Shown here: positions 13,527 through 25,390 of the stretch, in pieces
Layout of the letters: each line of letters opens with the position of its first letter
Numbering within the stretch: position 1 is the stretch's first letter
Origin: Pocillopora verrucosa
Taxonomy: Eukaryota > Cnidaria > Anthozoa > Scleractinia > Pocilloporidae
DNA: 64,000 nt
NCBI RefSeq assembly: GCF_036669915.1
Contig: NC_089314.1
Span: forward strand, 1,674,970 to 1,738,969
Reading direction: 5' to 3'
The notes under the pieces: model-generated
Database searches by the model: none
What the model was told of the DNA's origin: nothing
Seen by the model: only the letters and a program-made list of their open reading frames with translations
Made by a program: the position numbers and the translations under genes

Positions 13527-16500
13527 CTAGATGAGTCCATAACACTCCAGTTTTCCAAGCGTGTGATATCCTGTTTCATTAACACCAGTATCTCCAAACC
13601 TCAATTGAATCACGGGAAGCTTGGACTTGTCTGTTAGTAAACCGCTGTCCTCTCGCCAATTCCAATCATTCTTATCACAGTTGCAGCCGTAACTGGTATC
13701 CACGCACGTGTTATTCAAACCGCATGCACATTTGAATGGAACAGAGTTGACTCCACCCCAGTACTCCATCTTCTCGTCATCACGTGATACCCACCAGCCA
13801 AACATGTCACCATTGGAAAGGAGCACTGAATCATAGCACTCGTATTTGATAAACTCTCACAGTGAGAAGATGAAGCTGTTAAGCTTGCTAGCTGAATTAG
13901 ACTGGTTTCATTATAAGTAACACTGCGCGAATAACTACCACGGTCATTAAACCCATCCACCAAAGTTCTGCTTTCACTGTCGTGACTGATAACTGTCACT
14001 CCTATCCCGTCCTTGTCAGTCATGTCACAGAAGACTTTAAATGGTTTCACTCCGCCCTCTCCATCAGGGTCGATGACAAGAGCCACTTTTAGCCTCAGGA
14101 TTGCAGTACTTGATGTCACTGCAAGTTCGATTTCCTAAAAAAAAATAAATAACAAAGAACATTAGAAATTTAGAAGTAAAAGATTAAGATAGAGTGCCTA
14201 CGACATGTACAAGAAATTTTATTTTTTGCATTTTCTGATAGCTGTGTTTAAAAGTATAAATAATCGACCTTTGCGCCTAGCAAGTTCTCCTTGACCATTT
14301 TTCTGCGCTTTGAAATTACGATTTGTCGGCCAAAAAAGTGTTTCATCAAGCGCGCGGCCAAAACGATCACGTTACATAGTTGTGACGTAGAAAACTGTGA
14401 AGACACGTCAGTAACTATGGTAAAGAAAGGAGAAATCTAGAAGAAAGGACGAACGCATTTCGTGGCTGGAGCGCTAAAAGATGTTTGCTACAAAATAATA
14501 CATATATACCGGGTATTTCTATACACTAATTTCCAAAGGATGTAGCTGTATGGCCAAAATGGACGCTCCTCGATCGTCGACATCGAGGAGATTTTACTCT
14601 TCAATGTCGTCGGCCTTATGCTCCGTACCGGCTTCGAAAACGGCTGTTACGAACACATACCACTTGTTAAATCAGGGGAAGATAACCATAATTCAGCTAA
14701 AAAGAATGCCTGTTCCCACACCGCACACGATTGTTCAACATTCTTTTCGGCTGCAAGCAAGGAATGGTAAGTTCCTTATTGTTTTTTTATTTCACGTGCT
14801 TGAGATGTACTCATACTCCTTGTCTTTCCACATGAACTACATTAACGCTTTTCTAATCGTTTGAAAATCCTAATAATTGTAGTTTCCATCGTATTACAAT
14901 AACAGGAATACATAATTTGTAATCAAGTTCAAGCCCTTTCCTGAGCTGACCGATACTCTATTGCCTGAGCAATGAGAAACCTCTGGCGGATACTGGCATA
15001 AACACAAGCTCGAAGGGGTTGTGTATTCTCCTGACCTGGGTTTCCGACGAGATAAATAAATAAACACAAATATTATTGAATTAGATGGTAGCGAATCCAA
15101 GTGCTGTTCGAAAGTCGATGCATACGAAATATTAATTTACAATACTGATGTCAGTTATTTGCCATTGAGCGAAATGGGTCATATGGCAATGCTGCACTTA
15201 AACTAAAGGAGTTTTTGTCTATTAAAATCCCTACTTGAGATTGACTTGAATCTCTATAAACTAACTCTTTTTCCTTTTGATCGGCTCGGCGACGATATCC
15301 TCTGCCTTTTCAATCTCTAAGGAAAGAGCGACTTGCAGTGAAACTGCCCGATGACTTCTTGGCGAAAAGTCATCGTTGCTCATGATACAGCTGGTTCTTT
15401 CGTTAAAAGTAGCTTTGGATTGCTGAGGGAATTACTCTACAGCGACGAAACACTAGAGCACTGAGCAAGGAAAACCTTTGCCCCACTTAGTGCGAAGGAA
15501 TAAAATTTTATGGCAACAGAAACGAACACAGCTACACATTTTTTTCAACATGGATTTCGCCATAGAAAACAGAACGCCAAACGCCATAACTAAACATTTA
15601 GTAACGGGAGTTTTTTGTTCTTATCTTGACCTAAACACTGCAGGCGAGAAACCTTTGTCAGTCTGTGTCTAAATTTTCGTTTCATGCACGTGGTTCTCTT
15701 TCGTAAGGCTGAACCGTACTCGCAACCTCCAATTTTTTCTTTACTAATTGGGTACGATGTATCAACTCTCGGTAGAGTTTGGTGAAGGTAGGTATACATC
15801 GCTATCGGAAATTATTTCAAGAGTATTTCAACGCTGACTGATACAAAATTACAGGAGAAGTGAGAGATTTGTGCAATAGAGAGTTTTTACAGTTTTCTAC
15901 GTCATAACCCGCTCATTCGTTACCAGTCCATGGAACACTTTTAAAACAAAACAAGAGCACTTTAAGGCCGAAAAACCGAGTTTGAAGTCATTTGAAATTT
16001 TTTCTTCTATCGGAATTGGTTTGAACATATGATAAGCTAAATTTTTACACCAAAAAAATCTCTTCATAGGCACTTTAAAGGAAAAAAAAACTAAGGTATG
16101 TTTATCGGGAAAGCAGTAAAATAGACTAATTCGAATGCATTTAATTTTATAGCACAAGGTTGAACATAGGTAAACCATCAATTTATAACAGATGATTGAA
16201 AATAACAGTATGAGTTTTTTTTTTTCAGTTCTTCATGCAACAGAAAGTAGGATAGATTCCATACCTCCCCTTTCGCAGTGAGTTCCGCAGAATCCTGGTC
16301 TACAGTCACAATGAAAGGAGCTCCATTTATATTCAGGAACACAGACACCACCGTTCTTACAAGGAGCGCTTACACACGGAGGCTAGAAACAAAGTAAACA
16401 TTCCTTGAATCATTCAGTTTGTATTCAAAGAACTACAAAGAGTGTTTATCACCAAACATATAGAGAAATCTTACCAACGGACCGTAGTGATGGAAGGAAG

Positions 16501-16819
16501 CATTTGCATGGAACTTGTCAGTTTCTGTGTACTTGTGTGTGGCCAACAACTCACACAGATAAAGACCTTTAGAGTCAGGATACGCTGCCATGTTGAACGA
16601 ATAACAATTTGGTTCACCAACACAAAGAAAACCGCAGTCCACCTGATCTCTCACCATGGATGATGAAAGTTTCTCTGCCCACAAGTAATAGAAGGGGTCG
16701 CGCTTAAAGTTACCGAAAGAAAGATCGCTTGTTGGAGATCGATAGAGAGTGCTGTTTTGCATGGCACACATCAGGTTAAGCAGTAAAGGAAAAAACACTA
16801 AAAGAGGCAGGAGCAGCAT
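13527..16819 (-). CDS. PAN/apple-EGF-fibrinogen-like secreted protein, copy C (best preserved)
   Basis: Three exons join in phase. Exon 1, 16475-16819, starts at an ATG followed by a hydrophobic signal peptide (MLLLPLLVFFPLLLNLMCA), then a PAN/apple-like region with paired cysteines in VDCGFLCVGEPNCYSF. Exon 2, 16265-16382, is a six-cysteine EGF domain. Exon 3, 13527-14134, is a fibrinogen-like domain of contactin-associated-protein type (WWVSRDDEKM, YWGG, CACGL, CNCDK, GDTG near the end). The EGF exon ends in phase 1, which fits the start of exon 3. The inferred product is a secreted adhesion or recognition protein of ~355 residues. Exon 3 has an apparent two-base loss near 14077 and a one-base loss near 13857, which together restore the frame and scramble about 70 residues. 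This could be sequencing error or slow decay. Between exons 2 and 3 lies a 2.1-kb intron with about 1.8 kb not found in copy A. Confidence 0.7.
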
Positions 16820-19269
16820 GATAGTGGCCAATGAACTTTTAACACCTGAATGCGTTGCGTCAGCTAACAGCAGCGATAAATAAAGAACAAAAAGAAAAAA
16901 AAAGTATAATTATTCAGAGTGATAATTTTCTAGTTTGGCATTGTCAAGGGTCATGATATGGCAATTATTTAAGGAGGCGGAGCAAGTGAGACACATGGGT
17001 TGAGTTGTGAAACACTGAGAGCGTTTCAAAATTGAAGTGTCCTCTCGTCTCTTTATATTAAAGTTATGCCTTTTCATTATAAAAGTATTATCTTGAACTG
17101 CCAAACGGTAAAAAACAAGGGACGCTGTAGCGTGGCGGAAGTTAGATATTTGTAAATAGTAATACGTGTGGTGAAATTTCCAAGTTCGGCTTTGTTTGAT
17201 CAACTGATGGAAAGTTTCCTGTCAGATGACAGGTTCAGCAGTTGTGATTCCTTACATAATTTGTCATTTCCAAGTTTGTACGTAAGTCAGGCAAAACCTT
17301 ATATGTCAATTTGTCCGTTAACAAGAACTTTCTTGTTTCTTCTATGAATTAAATACTTAGTTAAGTGTTCTGTGTACTGAAAAAATGTCACTGACTTGTG
17401 AAAACACCCATTTCCTCTTACTGCCAGGTGGAAAAAGACAAAAGAGAAAAACGCAAGACATCGAAGAGTGGTAAACGTTTGATATCTAAAGTTTAAAGTT
17501 TAAGTTTAAAGTATCACAGATGGAAAATTAGCGCTTTCATTCAAACTGAGATAGCCTAAAATTATGCGCCCTATTCCAGTAAAAGAATACATTTTCTTAA
17601 AACTTAATAAACAGTGATTTCAGATATGCATTGAACAGAACGGGAGCTTATTATTTCACGCCGCGACGTTTTACAAGATAAGTTTATACGACGACGCATT
17701 TTCATCAACACCCTTCTTTTATACTGAGAACGTGATCTGCCCATATTTTGAACTAAGGAAGGGTGTCCGGGATTTGTATTTAAACGATTCGTTATTTTTG
17801 GATTATTATTTTTTTAACTTGAAAGTAGCACTCTTGAGCAAAGTTTTCAATGTAATCGCTATATCTCGAGAAATAAGGAAAAATCGAAAATCCGGGGACA
17901 CACTTTTGGGGTTCATTATAATTCTGACATTATCATCAAATTTCACGAAAATTGACTGAATACCAACCGAGAATAAGCTTTCAAAAGATCAAAACTCAAG
18001 CCAAAGCACTTTGCCAGAGAAAACGACTTAAAATTTTTCGGGGCGTCGGAGTTTGTTTACATAAATGTATTTCCATTTCACGCTTGCGAAGGCTGTTATC
18101 TAATCGCATCGAAGCAAGCTATTTGACACTGTTTTGCCTGCCGGAGTTGATGCGTGCAAGGGGGTGTTACAAAGCTGAGCGGGGATGGGAAAATAACACG
18201 CGAAATTAAAAATAGGACTTTAATTTTTTTTTTGACATTTTATGTTTATTATGCGGAATAGTAATTTTTAAGTGGCGATTTTCAATATACACACTTTAAT
18301 CTCCCTAATCATTATTTTTTTATGTTAAGTTCAAAGGAAAATTACCGTATACAATTCACTACATCGATCTAAATTCAAATCCACGAGAGCCAAGACTATC
18401 TCAGTATCGTGAAACTTGAGCTTATGTTTAAAATAATACTTCATTAACGTATATCAATGGAATAAACGTTTCACGTGATAAACGTGTACGTCAGACAAAA
18501 GCCATCGTTCATAATCGTATTGAAATACAAAAGCCTCCTTCGTAAAAAAAGCTGAGTATTTTGGTTGCTAGATTGGTCCATCTTAACTATTTGATCTCCT
18601 CACCCGTTTAGGAAAGTTTCTTTGTCTTTGAGTATGTTGATGTGTTTTCACTTATTTAACTTCCTGTCGCAATAATCGTCGCTCTTGCAATAACTATCGC
18701 ACTTTATAGGAACACTTGCCGCGCTTTTTAATAAAAAAGTTGTCGCACTTTGTAATATAATCTTCGCTCTTTAAAATTACAGTCGCACCTCGGAATATTA
18801 CTTTCGCTCTTTTTAGTACCAGTTGCAGTTTGTAATTAAAAAGCTGTCGCTTTATTCAAAGAACAGTCCATTGCATTTTGTTTCAACATAAGCTTTCGCA
18901 CTCCGTATTAAACTTGTAGAGCTTTCTAATTAAAGAGATGTTGCTCTGTGTAAGAACAGACCATGATATTTTGTTAATTATAAAATAAGCTTGAGAAGTT
19001 TTGTTTTTCAATTTTCTTTATCGATGAAACCTTTCTGAGATTGTGGGCTCCTCCCATAAGAATTGTGTTCTCGATTTACTACAGTTTGGTACTTCCCGGA
19101 TTTCATTGATTCGCCTCGTGGTGCCTTTTCTCGTCGATCTTGGAACGCTCACTTCTACCGGATTTACCACGGTTCTCATCTTCAATATTTGGGGGAAGGG
19201 GGAGGGGTAGTCCAAACTTCGATGCAGAAAACAATTTTTTTGTATTTGTTTTTTGTTTTTGCAAAGTAC
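14462..19269 (+). repeat. Left arm of a ~4.8-kb inverted duplication
   Basis: Reading 14462-19269 forward gives nearly the same sequence as reading 19705-24509 on the other strand. Matched positions sum to about 38971. Differences are few substitutions and small indels, many in homopolymers. It contains the PAN and EGF exons of copy C and the long non-coding tract. Confidence 0.9.
14550..14766 (+). other. Possible first exon of an unrecognised gene inside the copy C intron
   Basis: A TATA-like string (atatatacc, ~14501) precedes an ATG at 14550. The frame stays open for 72 codons and meets a strong donor, AATG|GTAAGTT, after 14766. The encoded stretch is rich in Ser and Thr and I do not recognise it. 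The inverted copy at 24199-24420 has a one-base difference after the motif GKITI that changes the frame. No downstream exon was identified. It may belong to a transposable element: the 15-bp string gacgtagaaaactgt occurs near 14383 and inverted near 15890. Confidence 0.25.
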
Positions 19270-22154
19270 TAAGAAATATCTCTATATGATAAGTTTCAGT
19301 TTCTTCAATCTGAGTATTCATATGCGATCCTGTCGAAAGAATTTTGCTTTTAGGCAAGTAGTTAAAAAATCCTGATGGTGGGAGCGGAACCCCGCACCCT
19401 TCCCGATATCCGACATCATAATTGTAAAATGTACATCACAAGTCCGTTCCACAGCTGATGTCTCCAGTGAGATCATCAAAGTTGACCAAACTGTTTTTTG
19501 AGCAGCTTTTACTTACAGTTTTAGTAAGGGGGGCTTTTCGGTTGAAGGGTGCTCTAAGGAAATCTCAGTTTAGAAACTGCATTGTCTTATTTGTTTATTT
19601 GTAGAGTCATTTTTAGAATCAATTAAATATTTTTGCTCAAGTGTAACATCCGGTGATATACCTCAAGTGTTTTTTACTTACTTTCAAACCTAAAGTCCGT
19701 TGCGGTACTTTGCAAAAACAAAAACAAATACAAAAAATTGTTTTCTGCATCGAAGTTTGGACTACCCTCCCCCTTCCCCCAAATATTGAAGATGAGAACC
19801 GTGGTAAATCCGGTAGAAGTGAGCGTTCCAAGATCGACGAGAAAAGGCACCACGAGGCGAATCAATGAAATTCCGGGAAGTACCAAACTGTAGTAAATCG
19901 AGAACACAATTCTTATGGGAGGAGCCCACAATCTCAGAAAGGTTTCATCGATAAAGAAAATTGAAAAACAAAACTTCTCAAGCTTATTTTATAATTAACA
20001 AAATATCATGGTCTGTTCTTACACAGAGCAACATCTCTTTAATTAGAAAGCTCTACAAGTTTTATACGGAGTGCGAAAGCTTATGTTATAAACAAAATGC
20101 AATGGACTGTTCTTTGAATAAAGCGACAGCTTTTTAATTACAAACTGCAACTGGTACTAAAAAGAGCGAAAGTAATATTCCGAGGTGCGACTGTAATTTT
20201 AAAGAGCGAAGATTATATTACAAAGTGCGACAACTTTTTTATTAAAAAGGGCGGCAAGTGTTCTATAAAGTGCGATAGTTATTGCAAGAGCGACGATTAT
20301 TGCGACAGGAAGTTAAATAAGTGAAAACACATCAACATACTCAAAGACAAAGAAACTTTCCTAAACGGATGAGGAGATCAAATAGTTAAGATGGACCAAT
20401 CTAGCAACCAAAATAACCCAGCTTTTTTACGAAAGAGGCTTTTGTATTTCAATACGATTATGAACGATGGCTTTTGTCTGACGTACACGTTTATCACGTG
20501 AAACGTTTATTCCATTGATATATGTTAATGAAGTATTATTTTAAACATAAGCTCAAGTTTCACGATACTGAGATAGTCTTGGCTCTCGTGGATTTGAATT
20601 TAGATCGATGTAGTGAATTGTATACGGTAATTTCCTTTGAACTTAACATAAAAAAAATAATGATTAGGGAGATTAAAGTGGGTGTATTGACAGCGTCACT
20701 TAAAAATTACTATTCCGCATAATAAACATAAAATGTCAAAAAAAAAAATTAAAGTCCTATTTTTAATTTCGCGTGTTATTTTCCATCCCCGCTCAGCTTT
20801 GTAACAACCCCTTGCACGCATCAACTCCGGCAGGCAAAACAGTGTCAAATAGCTTGCTTCGATGCGATTAGATAACAGCCTTCGCAAGCGTGAAATGGGA
20901 AATACATTTATGTAAACAAACTCCGACGCCCCGAAAAATTTTAAGTCGTTTTCTCTGGCAAAGTGCTTTGGCTTGAGTTTTGATCTTTTGAAAGTTATTC
21001 TCGGTTGGTATTCAGTCAATTTTCGTGAAATTTGATGATAATGTCCGAATTATAATGAACCCCAAAAGTGTGTCCCGGATTTTCGATTTTTCCTTATTTC
21101 TCGAGATAAAGCGACAACATTGAAAACTTTGCTCAAGAGTGCTACTTTCAAGTTAAAAAATAATAATCCAAAAATAACGAATCGTTTAAATACAAATCCC
21201 GGACACCCTTCCTTAGTTCAAAATATGGGCAGATCACGTTCTCAGTATAAAAGAAGGGTGTTGATGAAAATGCGTCGTCCTATAAACTATCTTGTAAAAC
21301 GTCGCGGCGTGAAATAATAAGCTCCCGTTCTGTTCAATGCATATCTCAAATCACTGTTTATTAAGTTTTAAGAAAATGTATTCTTTTACTGGAATAGGGC
21401 GCATAATTTTAGGCTATTCAGTTTGAATGAAAGCGCTAATTTTCCATCTGTGATACTTTAAACTCAAAGTTTAACCTGCTTTAGATATCAAACGTTCACC
21501 ACTCTTCGATGTCTTTTGCGTTTTTCTCTTTTGTCTTTTTCCTACCTGGCAGTTAAGAGGAAATGGGTTTTTTCACAAGTGAGTGACATTTTTTCAGTAC
21601 ACAGAACACTTAACTAAGTATTTAATTCATAGAAGAAACAAGAAAGTTCTTGTTAACGGACAAATTGACATATAAGGTTTTGCCTGACTCACGTACAAAC
21701 TTGGAAATGACAAATTATGTAAGGAATCACAACTGCTGAACCTGTCATCTGACAGGAAACTTTCCATCAGTTGATCAAACAAAGCGGAACTTGGAAATTT
21801 CACCACACGTATTACTATTTACAAATATCTAACTTCCGCGCACGCTACAGCGTCCCTTGTTTTTTACCGTTTGGCAGTTCAAGATAATACTTTTATAATG
21901 AAAAGGCATAACTTTAATCTAAAGAGACGAGGACACTTCAATTTTGAAACGCTCTCAGTGTTTCACAACTCAACCCATGTGTCTCACTGCTCCGCCTCCT
22001 TAAATAATTGCCATATCATGACCCTTGACCAATGCCAAACTAGAAAATTATCACTCTGAATAATTATACTTTTTTTTTCTTTTTGTTCTTTATTTATCGC
22101 TGCTGTTAGCTGACGCAACGCATTCAGATGTTAAAAGTTCACTTGGCCACTATC
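16820..22154. other. Gene-free tract spanning the palindrome centre
   Basis: This is non-coding sequence of the duplicated block (to ~19483), a short unique piece (~19484-19704), then the same block inverted. The palindrome spacer is 19270-19704. Several open frames of 60-110 codons occur in mirrored pairs, but they have no motifs and shift between arms, so I do not call them. Confidence 0.65.
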
Positions 22155-22706
22155 ATGCTGCTCCTGCCTCTTTTAGTGTTTTTTTCCTTTACTGCTTAAC
22201 CTGATGTGCCATGCAAAACAGCACTCTCTATCGATCTCCAACAATCGATCTTTCTTTCGGTAACTTTAAGCGCGACCCCTTCTATTACTTGTGGGCAGAG
22301 AAACTTTCATCATCCATGGTGAGAGATCAGGTGGACTGCGGTTTTCTTTGTGTTGGTGAACCAAATTGTTATTCGTTCAACATGGCAGCGTATCCTGACT
22401 CTAAAGGTCTTTATCTGTGTGAGTTGTTGGCCACACACAAGTACACAGAATGACAAGTTCCATGCAAATGCTTCCTTCCATCACTACGGTCCGTTGGTAA
22501 GATTTCTCTATATGTTTGGTGATAAACACTCTTTGTAGTTCTTTGAATACAAACTGAATGATTCAAGGAATGTTTACTTTGTTTCTAGCCTCCGTGTGTA
22601 AGCGCTCCTTGTAAGAACGGTGGTGTCTGTGTTCCTGAATATAAATGGAGCTCCTTTCATTGTGACTGTAGACCAGGATTCTGCGGAACTCACTGCGAAA
22701 GGGGAG
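22155..22706 (+). pseudogene. PAN/apple-EGF-fibrinogen-like gene, copy D, truncated
   Basis: This is the inverted-arm version of copy C. The signal-peptide plus PAN exon is 22155-22496 (donor TTG|GTAAG) and the EGF exon is 22589-22706 (donor GAG|GTATT), which keeps all six cysteines. Compared with copy C it has one extra T in a T run inside the signal peptide, loses GT before the CAMQN stretch, and loses two bases after the motif KYTE. The terminal fibrinogen exon is absent because the arm ends at the Polinton before reaching it. It cannot make the full protein. The small indels against a nearly identical twin are either recent decay or assembly error. Confidence 0.75.
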
Positions 22707-24509
22707 GTATTGAATCTATCCTACTTTCTGTTGCATGAAGAACTGAAAAAAAAAAACTCATACTGTTATTTTCAATCATCTGTTATAAATTGATGGTTTA
22801 CCTATGTTCAACCTTGTGCTATAAAATTAAATGCATTCGAATTAGTCTATTTTACTGCTTTCCCGATAAACATACCTTAGTTTGTTTTTCCTTTAAAGTG
22901 CCTATGAAGAGAATTTTTTTGGTGTAAAAATTTAGCTTATCATATGTTCAAACCAATTCCGATAGAAGAAAAAATTTCAAATGACTTCAAACTCGGTTTT
23001 TCGGCCTTAAAGTGCTCTTGTTTTGTTTTAAAAGTGTTCCATGGACTGGTAACGAATGAGCGGGTTATGACGTAGAAAACTGTAAAAACTCTCTATTGCA
23101 CAAATCTCTCACTTCTCCTGTAATTTTGTATCAGTCAGCGTTGAAATACTCTTGAAATAATTTCCGATAGCGATGTTATACCTACCTTCACCAAACTCTA
23201 CCAGAGTTGATACATCGTACCCAATTAGTAAAGAAAAAATTGAGGTTGCGAGTACGGTTCAGCCTTACGAAAGAGAACCACGTGCATGAAACGAAGATTT
23301 AGACGCAGACTGACAAAGGTTTCTCGCCTGCAGTGTTTTAGGTCAAGATAAGAACAAAAAACTCCCGTTACTAAATGTTTAGTTGTTGCGTTTGGCGTTC
23401 TGTTTTCTATGGCGAAATCCATGTTGAAAAAAATGTGTAGCTGTGTTCGTTTCTGTTGCCATAAAATTTTATTCCTTCGCACTAAGTGGGGCAAAGGTTC
23501 TTCCTTGCTCAGTGCTCTAGTGTTTCGTCGCTGTAGAGTAATTCCCTTAGCAAACCAGAAGCTACTTTTGACGAAAGAACCAGCTGTATCATGAGGCACG
23601 ATGACTTTTCGCCAAGAAGTCATCGGGCAGTTTCACTGCAAGTTGCTCCTTTCTCAGAGATTGCAAAGGCAGAGGATATCGTCGCGACCGATCAAAAGGA
23701 AAAAGAGTTAGTTTATAGAGATTCAAGTCAATCTCAAGTAGGGATTTTAATAGACAAAAACTCCTTTAGTTTAAGTGCAGCATTGCCATATGACCCATTT
23801 CGCTCAATGGCAAATAACTGACATCAGTGTTGTAAATTAATATTTCGTATGCATCGACTTTCGAACAGCACTTGATTCGCTACCATCTAATTCAATAATA
23901 TTTGTGTTTATTTATTTATCTCGTCGGAAACCTAGGTTAGGAGAATACACAACCCCTTCGAGCTTGTTTATGCCAGTATCCGCCAGAGGTTTCTCATTGC
24001 TCAGGCAACAGAGTATCGGTCAGCTCAGGAAAGGGCTTGAACTTGATTACAAATGATGTATTCCTGTTATTGTAATACGATGGAAACTACAATTATTAGG
24101 ATTTTCATACGATTAGAAAAGCGTAAATGTAGTTCATGTGGAAAGACAAGGAGTATGAGTACATCTCAAGCACGTGAAATAAAAAAACAATAAGGAACTT
24201 ACCATTCTTTGCTTGCAGCCGAAAAGAATGTTGAACAATCGTGTGCGGTGTGGGAACAGGCATTCTTTTTAGCTGAATTTATGGTTATCTTCCCCTGATT
24301 TAACAAGTGGTATGTGTTCGTAACAGCCGTTTTCGAAGCCGGTACGGAGCATAAGGCCGACGACATTGAAGAGTAAAATCTCCTCGATGTCGACGATCGA
24401 GGAGCGTCCATTTTGGCCATACAGCTACATCCTTTGGAAATTAGTGTATAGAAATACCCGGTATATATGTATTATTCTTGTAGCAAACATCTTTTAGCGC
24501 TCCAGCCAC
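22707..24509. other. Intron-equivalent DNA of copy D up to the Polinton junction
   Basis: This is the mirror of 14462-16264. It holds the inverted version of the possible exon at 14550 and short open frames without motifs. Nothing else was recognised. Confidence 0.55.
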
Positions 24510-25120
24510 AGTAGTATAGCGCGTCTGACTAGCAATCCCGCGCGGCCTGGTCCGAGTTTGAGTAATAATTTATTCATGCCATGTAGGTACACGTGTTAGG
24601 GTTATTAGATAATTATATTCATGACGTGTAGTACACGAGGGTAAAAATTGATTATTTTAATGAGCGAGTGTCCATGTCGGCCATCTTTGTTAAGAGAGAT
24701 AGGGTCGGTTTTTGATTTATATAGGGAACGGTAGCGTAAAATTCATCCATGTGGGATACCTATTTGTGTGATGCGCATGTGCACTTCTGATTAAAAATTA
24801 CATGCGCATGCTTTAAGCCAGTCCCTATGTGGTATGATGTCACGAAATGTCCTATGGCTGGTACTTATGTGGTGTAAGACGTCACAAACTGTTACGTGTG
24901 ACGTCATCTGCCCAGACTTGCCCACCCAAGCTAAATCCCAAGAGAACATACGGTCTAAACTTAGGACTTGCTCAAGAGTTTGTCTAGTATTGCTTAAGAC
25001 TGTCCGAATCTCTAGGGGTTAGGATTTATTATTTAAAGTGAAGTCGTAAGTAGATGGAGGTCATATAAACATGCCTGTTTTTCAATATCCCTACGATTTT
25101 ACGTGTGCATGCAAAACATG
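24510..25120 (+). repeat. Left terminal inverted repeat of the Polinton
   Basis: Matches the reverse complement of 42708-43329 with scattered differences, over about 610 bp. The match ends within an ORF (25071-25187) just after its third cysteine codon. The outer ~55 bases look like a decayed tRNA or SINE (TAGCGCGTCTGACTAGCAAT, then a B-box-like GGTCCGAGTTTG). Confidence 0.95.
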
Positions 25121-25187
25121 TAAATCGTGTATCAAATATAAAGAATTATGGAAGAAGCGGCATGGAATGTCAAGATTAGGAACATAA
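25071..25187 (+). CDS. Left-end cysteine-rich small protein whose start lies in the TIR
   Basis: A 38-residue frame starts at an ATG inside the left inverted repeat, with a TATA-like catataaac just before it. It has the motif YPYDFTC-x-C-x2-C-x2-C, a possible zinc-binding knuckle. The right inverted repeat encodes the same start (M-x-V-F-x-YPYDFTC-x-C-x2-C) at 42757 on the minus strand, so the two ends of the element share a promoter and N-terminus and then differ. An overlapping 56-codon frame (25148-25318, starting MEEAAW) could be its continuation after a frame change near 25185. Function unknown. Confidence 0.5.
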   Translation: MPVFQYPYDFTCACKTCKSCIKYKELWKKRHGMSRLGT

Positions 25188-25313
25188 GAAAAGCGTATGT
25201 AGAGAAACGTATGGAAGAATACAAAAAGATTACGAAATGTAAGTCTAAAAGATTCAGCCCAAACTTGCCCAATCTCCCAAGAGGGACCTGTCAATCAAGA
25301 TCATATATTGCCT

Positions 25314-25321
25314 TATAAAAG
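25314..25321 (+). promoter_or_regulatory. TATA box ahead of the plus-strand gene cluster
   Basis: TATAAAAG lies about 75 bases upstream of the ATG at 25391, in the non-coding gap right after the left TIR region. This is where an RNA polymerase II promoter for the plus-strand virion gene half would be expected. Confidence 0.5.
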
Positions 25322-25390
25322 TGGAGTCGTTGTAGCAGTCAAATCACATTTCTTACTCCCAGAGTGTAAAGCAAGCATCAAGAAAGCAAG

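Larger units (their letters stand above)
19705..24509 (-). repeat. Right arm of the inverted duplication, ending at the Polinton
   Basis: This mirrors 14462-19269. It stops at 24509: the phrase gctccagccac matches the left arm, but the next base begins the Polinton terminus (agtagtata) instead of the expected gaaatgcg seen, complemented, at 14461 and below. The arm therefore lacks the fibrinogen exon of the gene copy it contains. Confidence 0.85.

Noticed and set aside
15478-16181. Open frames in the large intron of copy C and their inverted twins at 23225-23821
   Set aside because: Frames change between the nearly identical arms and no domain or splice pattern supports them.
19018-19931. 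Mirrored open frames near the palindrome centre
   Set aside because: The same DNA is read on both strands in both arms; the frames have no motifs and differ between arms.
24834-25022. Open frames inside the left TIR, and their mirror at 42873-43070
   Set aside because: They run through repeat sequence, are disrupted between the two TIRs, and have no motif. Only the inward-facing YPYDFTC start is kept.
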